Source: Cyclospora cayetanensis (taxonomy: Eukaryota > Apicomplexa > Conoidasida > Eucoccidiorida > Eimeriidae). From it: a stretch of DNA of 64,000 nt. Shown in pieces: positions 47,601 to 61,213 of this stretch. The position numbers and the translations under genes were made by a program. The stretch is taken from assembly GCF_002999335.1 (NCBI RefSeq), contig NW_020312557.1, positions 160,000 through 223,999 on the forward strand. Reading direction: 5' to 3'. How positions within the stretch are numbered: the stretch's first letter is position 1; every line of letters starts with the position of its first letter. Under the pieces are notes generated by a model. That model was not told the origin of the DNA. It saw only the letters and a list, made by a program, of their open reading frames with translations, and made no database searches.

Positions 47601-49191
47601 GTGCGCAGCTGCGCATTCGTTTAATACAGTAGCCACACAGTTATTGCCTATTGATTTGCAGGGTCTGTTTTTGTTCAGGCCAAGCACCCGCATGGCGATG
47701 GGTCAGGTGATGAAGGTGACGCTGTGGTTGATGGACTTGGGGGGTTTCCTTGTCCGCAGTGCAGCTTGTGCTTCTCCTCAGTAAGTGGAAAGCGGAGAAA
47801 TATCAACTAGAGTACAAAATACAGCTCGCTGATCGGATGACAATGAAGTTGGATAAGTATATCCTGCTATCAAGACTTATTAAATTAACACATTGCACAC
47901 GGTTTTGCATAGAGCTGTAGTGTACTGATCTATCGCAAAAAATCTATGCAGGAAGATAATTAGAGCGGTGGAACTCTATGCATTTGTGGTTTCTGGCTTT
48001 TACCTATTCGTGGATGGGGAAATGAACAGTCAGTTGGTGTAGTGAGAGCTTTCGACTTCAACTCTACTCTGTCTACGTCGTACTGCCTGAACTCTTGCGA
48101 TTTTCGTCTGATAATATTGCTGTACCTATTCCCTAGTTGGCTGTGCTGCGCTTGCCTATTTCCTGTTCTCCAAGTTCTTTGCCGCTTCGCGGGTGTTTTT
48201 TGTCAAGTGGGGTAATCAGAAAATACTTTTCTCGTAGGTGTACGAATGTATGTGAACAGCTCAGGCCTTCGGGCTAATAATGGAGAGTGCAACGAACACT
48301 GCCAGATGAAAATCACGTGTTCAGCAAAAGAACAAGTGTCTTTTCTAGCGCTAACTACGCATAATTGAAAGCAATAATTTGATATTCATTTTAGGTTAAA
48401 TGAGTCGGTTACTAACGTTTTAGGGTATTTACTGGTATCCTGTGGCTGTATGTAAGAGAGTCGTGCGATGTTTTGTATCTGACTTTCAAGCTCTAATGTC
48501 GCACTTAGCATGATCGGTTGCTTCCAAACAGTGAGAACCCAATGAGGGTATATAAGGGGAGGGCAAGCTCTTGTAGACACTTCTTTAAATGAAGTGGTTT
48601 CTTCTTTGTGTTCTGTTGCATTCTCAGAAAAGCAACCTCAGGGTCCACGTAAGGGTAAAGCATCTAAATGAACGAAGATTCTCATGTACAGAATGCGACA
48701 TGAAATTTGCGTACAAGTCAGTCCTACGACGTCACATCGCATCCATTCACGGTTTAAGGATGTCCAAGAATGTCTCACAGCCACAGTCAGAGAACCAAAG
48801 AAAAGAGGGGAAAGGAATCCAGGGATCTCATGAAAGTGACGCAGCTGAGGAAAAATCCGTTGGATCACGTGACTTGGATGTAGTAGACGGAATGTCGGGC
48901 AGAGACGCATATAAATTGTGCGTGTACACGAATAACACCGGCGGGTCCCAGGTTGGGCACGTTACAAAACGCTGCTTAGAGGGCAAAGGCTGCAGTAAAA
49001 TTGGTGAAAGTGCAATCGTTGAAAACTCCGCATGCATGTTTATGGAAGGATCACCAGAGAAAACAGCAGGCGATACCGGGGAAGAACAGGAAGCAGCCCA
49101 CGCCATTAACGTGGCTTACCAGACAGGACAGAGGTTCTTAGTGGATGCTGTCTCCGTTGACTTGATGATGCTGCACAAATCCCCTGGATAG
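44667..49191 (+). CDS. Nine-finger C2H2 protein, TFIIIA candidate, 7 exons
   Basis: Exons are 44667-45035, 45274-45535, 45799-46299, 47002-47120, 47340-47378, 47679-47780 and 48628-49191, all in phase, giving 651 residues. Nine C2H2 units can be counted. They begin at CTAESCNLAF, FKCEDCGAAF, FECEHCGKAF, YKCQLCTSSF (completed across an intron), FSCPHRDCGKVF, YACPVCDATF, HSCEQCGKAYTR (split by an intron), FPCPQCSLCFSS (split) and FSCTECDMKF. Fingers 1 and 5 have the wider CxxxxC spacing; finger 5 lacks a clear second His in the usual place. Long low-complexity linkers separate some fingers. Nine fingers is the classic number for TFIIIA, which binds 5S rRNA genes, and finger spacing varies in that family. 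The TFIIIA assignment is inference. It could be another C2H2 DNA- or RNA-binding protein. Confidence 0.85.
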
Positions 49192-50531
49192 TGTGCGATT
49201 AAAGATGCATCTTCCGTTCGTGTTTTTGAAAAAAATTTCGTTATTGTGGTAGTGCTACACTGAGAAGTCCGATATTTTTACTATTGGGATAGTGTAAGGA
49301 TTACATAACGGAATCGCACCAAATGTACACGGAACCAGGAACAATGGAAATTGTCTAGTATAAATGCAAGTTAGAATGGACATTTTTACTCCACCTTCCC
49401 TTTGCCTTGTCTGGCACAACTACCGTTTTTTAATACCATTGTAGGTGCGTATATTTAGGTACATCTCGGCATGCAACACAAATATGTGTCAATGTAGCAT
49501 CTTTGCTTACTTGCTTTCAATAGTGAACGCCAAGAAGTACCGCATTGACCTGGAGCCATCAGACCTGCTAATATATACACTTTAGAACAATAGGATTATT
49601 GGCATCCGCAGACTCCCCTGAGTAGTGAATGTAGGCAACATATTTTCCTTATGGCACATATATACATGGAAGTGTGTGTGGATGAATTTTTGTTTGCCCT
49701 CACTTATTCTGAATGTTTACACCTCAGTGCTCAGAGGAACGTGTTGGCCAGCTGTTCGAAAGAGCCTCATGTCGTTTACAAAAACCAATTAACTAGTAAG
49801 GTAGATTGCTGGTAAGCATTATTTTTTGCTGGTGTGTATGCACAAGTAATGGCAGCCGAAATTCTCCTGAAATGACTGCTACTGACACATACGAAGATGT
49901 GTTAGCTTCGTTAGTCGAAGAGGAGTTTTCAAGCATTGCTGAGCACCACCTTTACCTCCTCTGGGTGCATCTCGATCTTATCTGAATAGCTAGTGCAGCA
50001 CATGTTCACCTACGTTTTCCCGTCAGTGCCATTCTGATGCTTCGTTCCCAGAGACAGGAAACAAGAGAGACCTCCGATTATGTCGAGCTTCCTACTCTTA
50101 AACCTAATAGCATCAAGTTGTATGATAACCTAGGGGTTCTGATGCGCATATGCCGGTCACTGCAGTGGCACCTAGCCCCAAAGTAGGGTTTTAGCGCTCC
50201 CCTGCCATTGAAAGCACGAATAAAAAACAAATGGGCGACAAGCATAGTATTCTTCTATACATCCATGTGGCAAGCCCTTATCAGAAGCATTATTCCACAT
50301 ATTTACATGCATGGTACTTGAACTTGCATGATGCTCCTGCTGGCAATAGTCAGAGTCCTACAAATGCGACAGTCATTGTTATCGTACCAAAGCCCTTACC
50401 AAAAGGCATGCGGATTGTTAAAATTTCTAGTGACGCGATGTGCTTCGGTCTTCTGGTGGTAATGTGCCTGCGATATTTATAAGCCCTTTGCAGAGAATTC
50501 GACCTCTCAGATGTTCCCAGACACCGCTTCT
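49192..50531. other. Convergent intergenic region
   Basis: It lies between the zinc-finger stop and the last exon of the minus-strand gene(s). I see no gene, no RNA gene and no strong repeat here. Confidence 0.55.
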
Positions 50532-53500
50532 TCATGTCAAATGCTCCAATTCGTCCGGCCATACAAATGATTCACCCGTCCAAACTTCTGTACCAGCATG
50601 CAGAAGTCCAAATTGAGAGGTCTCTGCTCTAATTGCCTTTTTTCTGATGATGGCGTGCACTTTGGTTTTGAGCCAACCCTTTAATTTCCGAATGGAGGCT
50701 GCCAGGCGCTTCTTTAGACCACCCGATGCTGAAAAGCACTCGCACAAACAAGAAAGCTGAGTCAGCGACATATCGGGTAGCAAATGCGCTATCGTCATTC
50801 CAGCAGGTAGCGGTCGATATGGAAAATGCAGTTGCATGCTTTGCGGACGACGGATGGTCTGCAATTAAGAGTGAGCATTCGGTAGGTAGGTGAACACAAC
50901 AACTACCAAGATACGCAGATCACAAATATGTGACTCACCCTACAAACTTAAATGCTTAGATTTGGCTGCTATCATCCACTCTGTTTACTTGGTGAAGCCT
51001 TTACGCTTGAATAGGCCATATGTTACTCACATATTGCATAGTTGGCCATTCTAGCCCTCTCTGCCTTGAAGGCGTCCTGATTCCTGTTCCCACTCATCCA
51101 AAGGCACTTGAAGCTAATCACCCAGTTGGATGCTTGGAGCTTCGTGGATATCGAAATCTCACTCACTGATTCAAGTACTTTGTCCATCTGTTTCTGAATG
51201 TCTGCAGCCGTTGACTTGGGATTGAAGGCAGCCATTTTATGCAGGAGGGTCTCTGGGAAGGCAAAAGACATTTTTCAAAGACTGCAAATATATAAACTTC
51301 ATGGTATTGCTTTTGCATGAAAACCGCCTATTTAGGGAAAGGAGCAAACAGACTGGCAAAGCAATCGACACAGAGTTGTACATGCTGACAAAGGAACTGT
51401 CAGCTCCGATGCCTGGTAGCACGCACACTTAGTACAGTATGGAGAAGAGGCTTCCTACCTTTATACTTTTGGCACCACAGATCTACAACAAGCTTGGAGC
51501 TGAGCACCTGTTGGAGCACACTAAGGTCTGCACTGGTGCCTTTTGTCTGAAGCGCCCAGGAGAGAATAGAAATACGAAGCAAATTAACCCATGCTTGAGT
51601 TCAAAAGACGGTCACGACTGTGCTGCACCAAGGTACATTGAAGCAACCACAAGCGATTAACAGTTATTCCACATAACTGCCCTACAGGATTTCCCCAATG
51701 TGTTGTGTGTAGTATAAATCGTTTGCCTCGATTACTTTATCTATTTTCTCGGGCTCCAATGCTTGTTCCAGCTCTAGGAATCGCACATGGGGCTGTTCGG
51801 TATCAATGTCATGCTTGGTTTGAGCTCTTTTGCCATAGTCGCCGGCCGAATAAACGTTTCCCTCAACTGCGGTATCCCCTCGAGGCGACTGCAGTGCTCC
51901 CTTGCATCTCTGCGATAGATCCAAGGCTACTTTGACAATGGTAATGGGGTCTACATAGGTTGCCATGAGGTGGTTGAGGGTGGCGACAAGGTGACCACGG
52001 CCGATGCTTTTAAGGGACCCTCTGGTAAGGTACAAAGCTCTGTCTGTGATCGTCTGGCGTGCAGCATCCTTAACGTCCACAACTTTTCCAGTATCAATCA
52101 AAGATCCGAGAGCTGGATTTTCATTAGGCACAATGCAAGGCAGCAACAAATCACAAGTGGGCATTTGTTACACTGGAACATGCACATGGGCCTAATGACT
52201 CGTGTCAGGCGTCACAAGGAAGAGCTTTGCCATGGGTAAGGGGCACACGGCGAAAATATACGCTGCCTATTATACATCATAAAGCAGCACTTTAAGTAGC
52301 GATCGGGAAGAAAACGGCGTGTGACCGTTACGCACGTGCGCATCCGGACCGGATAACTCTCGATGCAACGAATGAGGGGCCTCTCGCTGTAGTCAAAGAC
52401 AAATGCACAAACATGCGGAAATCAGAGGAACAGCAATTAGATTTGAGCTTTCTGCTTGGTAGGGGACGCTGCAGACGCAATCTAGTCAGGATAGATTGAT
52501 GCTACCACTGGACAAATATTTTAGCGCTGTCTGCACCATTTGACATTCAGTAACTATTGTGCGATGCTGCCATATGAGCTTGCTGTGAAATCGCCCCTAC
52601 TGAAATACTACGCTGTAAGCTCACGGTGAAAGAAAAGGAAATAGTAGAGCAACTTCTTTGCAGAGGCGATGCGAGGACTTGCTAGGTCAAATGGTTCGTT
52701 GAATGGGTTCATCCAGAGGCCAACAAGCGCCTGAATGACGATGTAAAACGCCTGTAAAACATCTGGTCCGTCTTCCAAGTATAGATGCTTTAAGAACCGC
52801 TCTCGAAACATTTGGGAAAGCTGCTCCGTAACAGTGAGCACCCCTTGGTATTGCCGCAAATTGACCTTCTGCTGAGGAGCTGCCCTCTGCTGCAGGACGG
52901 CCCATGAGGACGGAAGAGAGGCTTTACGGGAGCGATTCAAGAACGACGCAAAAAAAGACATTATTGCGGCTCCCATTCTTTTCAGGACGCTGGCCCTATA
53001 TTCTTCAGTGATAGTATGCAGAAAGAAGGCTGCATATACGAAAGCAAGATAGCAAGCACAGAAGCTAGAAACCTGATACCCTGGATACGAGCCCCAAACC
53101 CCTAAACCCTCAGCAGTAAGAAATAAGCAATACCTCTTATGACAGTTCTGAGTCCACGCCGTCGATGGATATTCAGCTTACGAAACGGTAAATCGCATGC
53201 ATACTGTTGAAAGGTAAAATATAACGGCAGAATTGTTCTAGAAACGTTTGACGCTAAATCGCCTTGCTGAATGCCTTTTCTCCTGTTGCTGCTCCCCCGT
53301 TGGCGTTTGTTTTGACCTAAAACGGTATTATCCGCTCTTAGTTTGGCAAGCATAGGCTTCCTCATGGCTCACCTATTTGTAGGCCGGCTGAGACGATGGC
53401 TGATCCGAAGGGTTTGAGCTGTTGTCCTTCGACACTCGCCGAAGAACTGCTTTCGAACCAGAGCTTAGAGAAGATAGCAGCAAGGCTTGTACTTCTTGCT

Positions 53501-56500
53501 GACCCCTTTTTAGACGCACTGGGCTTGAAACCTTCCGCCGCCATGTGCACCGCTCTGGCTTGAATCCACGTATGGATCAGCAGGTTCATTGTATCCTTAG
53601 TGCTCTCATCACTGATAAGGACATTAGTAAAGCGACTGATAGCAGTCAGGTATTCCAGCATGTCACCTGTAAAAGATATCTGAAACAAATCTTTCTTGGG
53701 CTTTGTTGCTGCATAGGGCTCAAAGATGGGCAGCAAAGTCTTCAGTTTGTTCTGAAGGTTACTTTTTTCATCAGAGTCAATGCCTCTCAGCTGCAGACTC
53801 ATAGACACACGAATATATACTAACATGCTCAGTCCATTGGCGTTCGTCGTCCAATCCACAAGAGGAATTGATATCCAAGCACGAAGAAGCATCGGCTGTC
53901 GGTGTGAACGCAATCACGCCGATGTAATCGCCTACTTGCCTGAACCTCATTTTCCGCCAAGTACCTCAGCACCCTCATAGCGGTGGAGCCTCAAAGCTCT
54001 ATGAGTTGCCTTGCGACACTGGACAACTGCGAAATCTTGGCTACAATACCAATCTATGATCCGAGTTCTCCTGCTTTTCTGCTGAGACTTACCTCTACCC
54101 TTTTGACTTACTATGTACATGTATCTGGTTCTGCAATCGTTGCGGGTTGTTGTCTCAGATTTTCAATTTACCTGTTGGCCTGCGATTCCCAATTTAAAGT
54201 ACGCAATTGCGTAGCCCATCGCTTTCTTGAGCATCGCGTCCAGTTTCATTAGGGAGTGGTCCGCAGAAAACACAAAACTTGCAAGTACTGTGGAACCAAG
54301 AAGTGGCACAAAGCAAGTACGCATACAAAAGAATAGGGAAGGAAAGATGCAGCCAGGGGCAGATACAAACTTAAGGACCTACTAGCAGTCAGGCCAAAAG
54401 AAGCGAGAAAAAAAGTCACAGTGCCAGGTGTCACTCCAAACAAAATGTAGGTAGAAATAAAAAAAGAATTGCACATGAGCGAGCTCACGCATGAAATTCG
54501 CTACACGGATGCGGACTATGAAGCGGCCTGACGAGTTTTCGCTTAGACGCCACAATGGCTAGCAGCATCACAATTCTTATTAAAAATGCCAGCGACATAT
54601 ACCGTCTCCTCTTCGAGACTCGGGCTTCTTGTAGCACGCGCTGTCGCAAATATCTAAAAACCCAAATACTCTGCGGGGTCCTGCAGTGGAGAAGAAGGAA
54701 TGCGCCGCAGGCAAGACAGGTAAGCATTGACGTGCACCGCAGAGATATTGCATTTAAGACAAGTAACAGTTTGACTGGAGAAGATGCATAACTTCTCCAA
54801 CAGGGGACGTATCCAAGCCCAGCGTTTAGTCGTAGACAGAGTATGGATAAAGTCGAATCCTCTGCACAGGCCACAGAAGTAGCACTTGGTTAGCAGCAAT
54901 AGGGGTGGCAAGGCCCCTCCTACCCTGTGGTTTTACTGAAGCATCGTTCACCAGTTTCTCTGAACACACAACACAGAACGGGCTCCAAGGACAGTAGAAC
55001 GGATGCCTTTTACGAAGACGTAGGAAATGTGCTGTCAGAGGATGACAGAATCTTAGTCTAAGCGTCAAGTAAACAGGAAAACTTAAAGCGTCCACGATCT
55101 AGTGGACTTAATAAGCAATAATTTAGTGACTCAAACCACTGAAAGTATTCAGAAAAATCATAGCCCAAACCAACACCATCGTAAAGTTTTATACGTGATA
55201 GGTTTGCTAGGCATGACGGTATTCTAGGCGTCAACAAGAGAAAAGATGTGAATATGAGATATCAGATGACAGACAAAAGCAGTATGGCATTAGACGTCCA
55301 TCCTGAATTCAGTGCGATTCTTAGGTATCATCACTAAGTTGTAGTAAGAACTCTTCGCGGCAGAATATCAAAAAAGCCTGGACAGCACTACAGGAGCCCA
55401 ACAGATGCAGAAATATACAGCATACCAGTAATTAGTGCCAACACTGCCTAAACTCCAATTGCGACTTAATGCCATGTATACCTTCGTGTAGAGTATTTGC
55501 TAGAGTCTCTTGAAGAGGTCCTCCAATGATTTTGTCGAGGCTTTGCGGCATGACCGGCAACATATCTGTTCCCGCAATGCAAACACGTACGCTTCCCAAT
55601 CAGCATAAACTTTACTGGTTTACTCATATGTACTTACTATTTAGCCTTTATCCAGGTGCAAGTGTTGATGCACAACTATGCGTTCGTGCTCTGTGTATAT
55701 TAAATGCTTCGTGAAGCTGGTCGTTGAGCCATTTCTCCCACAGATCTGTGTATCCACTTTTCTGCCAAGCCCTCTTTCCTCACCCTGCTTTGCGAGAATC
55801 TCCACCCTTTTCCGTAGCCTTTCGCTCAAAATTGCGTCTGCTTCAATGGCGCTAAAAAGCCCTCTGTCCTTCCATGCATCCCAGAATCTCCTTCTCAGGT
55901 CACTAGAGGCCGAGGCGCATCCAGTGCTGACCAGCTGGTTGAACGATGGAGCGGGATCGTTTTCCGCCGAAAGTTTGCGTTTTTCGTGCTCCCCTGCAGA
56001 GCCGGTCAATCAAAAATAATATGAAAGTCGAGGTTATTTGAACTGGATACTTAGAAAACCGGTGATTTTGCGTGAAGATGACCACTATAACGAACGCAGT
56101 CCCACGTACGTTTATGAAAAACACATACAAGTTAAGCGGCATGACGCTCTTCTTACAAACAATGCTTGCAAAACGCATAGACATGTAGTGAATAGCGCCA
56201 ACTGACATATGATTTTGAAAAAGGGTAGGACATAAAAGTAGCCACTTTCGAATCTGCATATATACATATACCTATGTGTGCCATAAATACACAGTTTCCT
56301 TGTAGCTCTAGAAGCTATCAAAAAAGAGTAACACAGTAAAACGACATCTAGCTACATATGCACATGCACTAAATGCTATGTTTGAAGCCTGTTTTGCAAC
56401 TGTACATGCAATTTTATTAGGGTCGTGGAAGGTCTTGTATGAAGCACGACTCTTGAAGCCAATAAACCAAGAGAGTCGCCCAAGGCAACCTACATAGCCG

Positions 56501-59500
56501 CTTGACATGGTCTTCAATATCTTCATCCGATGTGAAGAGCACAATCGGAGGCCTCTTGAGTTCTTGTATGTGGTGAGCTACTATATTTTCCACAGCCATG
56601 GCTGCTCTTGCACCTAAACCACGCGACGAAACGTTTCTACCTAGTCGACTTTTAGGAAACATCAAGAGATCAGTTTGGCAAATATCCTCATTCTTTCCAA
56701 TCGAGTTAAGTGTGTATTGCTGAAATGGCAAAAGCAAATGCAGACCAGCCCCCACACTACCTGTTTTCGATCAACATTCCTATCTTGCCATGTGGTTGCG
56801 AGCGCCGAGCTCATTCTATGAAAGGGAAGATTTGCAATTTAGCTGGAATAGCACTTTGTTCATTACTGTTGAAGACGGCATCAATGCAACGACCTCACGA
56901 AGCTCATAGGGTACAAGACCATTCCATGAAGGAAAAGTGTGGATCATATAGAATATTGATTTGATGCTGGCAGCTTATTTTCTAATCCTTTGTGTTCATA
57001 GCAACCAGCGCACAAGCAGACATTCTGTACATCCCAGAAACGCTGCCTTACTGCAGTAGGTGAATAAACGTAATATGGGCCCTCCTGAGAGAGATGCTTT
57101 CTCATCTGTGCCTCTTCCTGTTTCTCTCTTTGTTGTGCAAATGCCTCCGCTTCTTCAAGACTTGTTATTGTGATCTCAGCTTGATTCTTCGATGGACCCT
57201 GCGTTGCGGTACCTGCTGTGATCACGAATGGCGAGGCAAAGTCGATGTTTCCTTTTCCTGTGGTCTGAGGGGAAACGTTCCCCAATGGTCCTCCTTGAGT
57301 GCCAGCCCACGCAGTGTACTGAGGAACGTTGGACTGAGCCACAGGGACAAGAGCATACCCACGAAGACTCGTTTGCTCGCCCCTCCGCGGTTCTTGCTTT
57401 CAGCGGCTACATTTTCATAGCGCAATAGCGCAATGTGGCTTTCCTCCGCCACCCCAGTGCTCTCACAACGAGCCAGCCGAAGCGAAGTCATCCTATGTTG
57501 CGGAGCAAAAGCGCTTACTGTGGTTTGAGATCCAAATCCCTCTGGCCCCTGAGGGCGCTGGCTACGGCTTCCTGCAAGTGGTACCCCAGAAAGCTCAGCA
57601 CCAGTGAGCCCTCCAACGTTTCTTTGATATGCATCGGGGCTCCAGGAAGCAAACGGAGATGGCGTGCCACTTGTAAATTGGGCTATTGGCGACTTTGGAG
57701 CTGAATCGACACAAGAAAATCAGACGCTCTACCACCCCCTGGAGCTGCTCTATTCAGGGTAGCCTGCAGAGGCTGGCCACTGTATGCGGTCCAGCGCTCA
57801 AAAGCTCCTCCACCGGAGGCATCAGCCGGCATGCAGACCTTATTGGCGGGATGCTCAAAGGGCTCACTTGAAGGCGCTCGGGACGTAGCGCCAACTTCAG
57901 CGGCCCCCGTCATTCGAGGGGGCGGTCTTAGATGCTCTACACTTGGCATACTAATTTCATGTTCAACCTCAGGACTCGCTTTTTCGAGGCCTGTAGGCCC
58001 GGACGAAATCCTTGCAGCTCCTCCGGAAGCTTCCATGCCCATTGGCCCGAAGCGGTAGACGTATCTAGGCTGTGGCTGGGGAGGCGCGGACACCCCACCC
58101 ATGCCTCCCCTGAAATTGGTAGCGTGCACTTGCAGCTGTACGTTTGCAGAGTCTGTTGAATTTACAGCGCACAGAGGACGCATTTGATTCACTTAAAGGT
58201 GAGAAAGCGTGCTACAAGCGCACCATACGAGCTGTCATATGCCAACTGACAGAGTTTGTTATGTGAGCTTAAACTATGCCCTTTCTGGTTCTGCAGACCA
58301 CTAGAGCATTTAGGAGGTGAAAGCAGGTACTGCACGAGCTTACTGTTAATAACGGACAAGACCCTATCAACGACAGCAGACTGCTGATCTCGAGTCAGGT
58401 TCCCATATTCATTGGAACTCATTTCTGCTTTAAGTTGCTTGTCGACGTCAGCAGAGTCTTTATCCATGGAGACACTCATCTCAGCTTTCCTCCTAGCCGT
58501 ATGCCGAACCAGAACATCAAGGTCTGTGAGTTTAAGCATTGCGGCCGTCACAAGGCGCTCTGCCCCTCCCCTATCCGCTGCCATGCCGTTGATTGCTTCA
58601 ATGAGTATGTCTAAAGCAAAATCCAGCATATGCCACGCGATGACAAGGGGACCTGAGAGAGTTTCCAAGAGCTGGATGTACAAGTCAGTAATGGAAACGG
58701 TCAATTGCGTAGAGGCTGCCATGAATCTGGTCATCAAGCTGTGTAACAATTTCTTCGCAGTGAACGAGAGACTATATGCTGTGAGATACGCAAACGCAAG
58801 CCAATTAACCACACACAACGCCTGTAAGCCACCGAAGTTGACCCTTCTGGTGCTGGCAAGCAGCCCTTGGCTCTTGGAATTCGAGGAATGGGGTAAAAGC
58901 TTACATCCTGCCCGCAGGTAATACGAAGCTGCAGGACGACGCACACATACCACAGAGAAGACTGTCCTTAAAGACTTGTTAGCTCTTTGCTGGCTTTTGC
59001 TCTGGATGCTGTGGACAAAGGCTGTAAAAGCCTCATGAGCCTACTCCTGTTCTCAAAGTAAAAGCCTTGCATTTACCATTCAGCACAGCGGTGGTCTTGT
59101 ACAATGTCGTTGCTGTGTCTTTGATATTTTCCAGGTCCCCCTGCAGGCCAGCTGAGCAGCATCACTAACCACAGCGCAGAGTGTGGCACTAGAATGCAAG
59201 CAAATACTGTAATAGCTTGGTACAAAGAAATGCCGAGGGACAGGGGGAGGAATTGCGACTCTATGTGTACAGGAAAACAGCCAGTTTCCCGAGTAGAGAC
59301 TGTCAACTGCAAGCCCAGCGGTAAGTCGCTGGGAATTTATTTGGCTTAGAGTGCAGGGCTTGTGGTGTATGCAACTTTACAGTAGTTTCTTGTATCGTAC
59401 AATATGACAGCCCTCAAACCAACACAGTACTCATTTAAAATACCCACAATGGAACGAATTGTATCCTGTGTATTCCATCCATACCTTCGCGCAGTTTCTG

Positions 59501-61213
59501 CTTGTTCTGCTCCCACAATTGTTGTACTTGGGTGTTGAGATCGTGCGCCCATACATCTGAACTCCCGTTCAATTTTTGTTGACTGGGGTCTTCTTCAGGA
59601 CCGTGTCTGACTGCAGAAGCCCAACCGCGCCACATAATTGTATATCCGCGCTGAGCGTGGCTCAGCAGTGCAGCGTACGAAACTGACGAAGGCTCTAGAC
59701 ATATGGATGTTCACCACGGTGCCTATAGTTTCATCCTAGAGGAGGCCCGTCCATGCCCAACCCCACTTGATCTTGATTGCATGCTCATCTGTTTTATTGG
59801 TAGTTTTGTGGCGAAAACCGGTGCTTGTTGCGTTAGAAAGGTCATGGGAGCTGCCGTGCAGCAAATGCAAATTACCGGGTGCCTTGACTGCGGTTTGTTG
59901 CAAAAGCACAGAGTGCTGTGACTTGGATTTCGAAGATTGTTCCATAACTAGCCGACGCGGTACGCAATCAACATCTGTGAAAAAATACACATGCACTGTT
60001 GGCTGTTACGCCTCTGTTGGCTTTAACGTGATGCAGCAACACGTAGGGCAGGTGTTTCGAGACATCCTGCTGACAGACAAAAAAGGCAGTTTTTCTCTGT
60101 TACCCCATCAGGCCGACATCGCATGATTCACACTGGGGTACAGCACTTAGGGCGCTCCATCATTTCATGTTGAGTATCGGTGCGGTACGTGTGACTTGTC
60201 CCGAATAATCTTGAAGACAACGATTTCAGTAATGATAACTCACTTTCACAAACCTCTTGTACACGTGGTACTATCAACGCAGTAAACGCATGCCGATTTA
60301 TTTATTCATGAGGGCTAGACTACGTCGCACTGCACCTGTGTAGGACTGGAGGGAGGCGGCGTACTCCTTCAACACCATACAGAAGCTGGTACCCTCTTTA
60401 TCTTCAGCGCAGTATCTTGCGGGTTCTTCCAAGGAAATACGGTTACTTAGTGAAATAAGAAGCTTCATTTGCGACACGAACTTCTGGACTGGAGCAACAC
60501 CCCACAGCGCACTATCGGGTGCATCTGAATTGCTACATGGGACATCACACATTTTTGCTTGCAGTAGTACGCCCACGACCTAGCTACTGCACGTACAAGT
60601 ACTCAGGAAAGTGTTATGAGGAATCCCTACAAATGATGCAAATGCACATGATGCAAAAGGCCCTTCTAACAGCCGAGTTTTTGAATAAGACTGTATGGTT
60701 TTCTTCAGAAGCATGTGAGCCGAATTCATTAAGAGGCTTGAATGCCGCGGCAGATTAAATATTGACGCATGTCAAAAAGGAAACCGGGGGAGAGAAATGC
60801 AAAGGTTCCATCATAGAACACAAACGGAGCACTTGATGAGCAAAACAAACTAATCATAGTTCTTCCTGCATGAAGCTATGTTGGTATTCGGTTCTGCCCC
60901 CACCAGTGTGCTTGCTGCTGGTTATGATTCGGCTTTCGCTTTGAGCACTGAGTACGGGTGGGTGGTGACAGCGGGTGCTAGGGCAAGCCAAGTGCCAATT
61001 AGTGGCTGAGCGCTAATCACCTGCAGTAACTTGGGCGGACTCCTCGGTGGCAGCGCCGGCCTGTAGCGAAGTGCCACCGCGTGACGCGAGCAGCTGAAGA
61101 TACTCTGCAAAGTTTGTACTTGGGGGGGAGTCGCCCACAGAGGCGTGAATTTTGCTATCAGACCGCAGAACTTCTTTGAATGCATCGTCCTTCTCTGTTA
61201 ATGCTTGACTCAT
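50532..61213 (-). CDS. Large multi-exon gene(s) of unknown function
   Basis: Many minus-strand open segments with good splice signals cover this span. The likely first exon is 61213-61021 (MSQALTEKDDAFKEVLRS, donor GTGATT). Others include about 60560-60324 (KFVSQMKLLISLSNRISLEE), about 59630-59480 (DLNTQVQQLWEQNKQKL), 58920-58230 (helical, ITDLYIQLLETLSGPLV), about 58180-57000 (Pro/Gly/Ser-rich, disordered, then EEAEAFAQQREKQEEAQMRK), about 56730-56450 (ELKRPPIVLFTSDEDIEDHV), 55993 down to about 55750 (FWDAWKDRGLFSAIEADAIL), 53797-53373, about 53001-52625, about 52125-51688, about 51260-51031, and a last exon ending at the stop 50532. Helix-rich ends around a disordered centre suggest a scaffold-like protein. 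It may be one gene of about 2,000 codons or two genes. No family is recognised, and the exon chain is incomplete. Confidence 0.5.
53094..53113. repeat. Telomere-like CCCTAAA remnant
   Basis: The short stretch CCAAACCCCTAAACCCTCAG resembles two degenerate units of the apicomplexan telomere repeat (TTTAGGG on the other strand). It lies in an intron or spacer of the minus-strand gene. Confidence 0.4.
53373..53797 (-). CDS. Well-bounded exon of the large minus-strand gene
   Basis: On the minus strand the acceptor ends in TATGAG and the donor is GTGAGC. The exon encodes a helical segment with LQLRGIDSDEKSNLQNKLK, DMLEYLTAISRFTNVLIS and TMNLLIHTWIQARAVHMA. Amphipathic helices of this kind are common in helical-repeat or complex-scaffold proteins; nothing more specific is visible. 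Confidence 0.6.
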
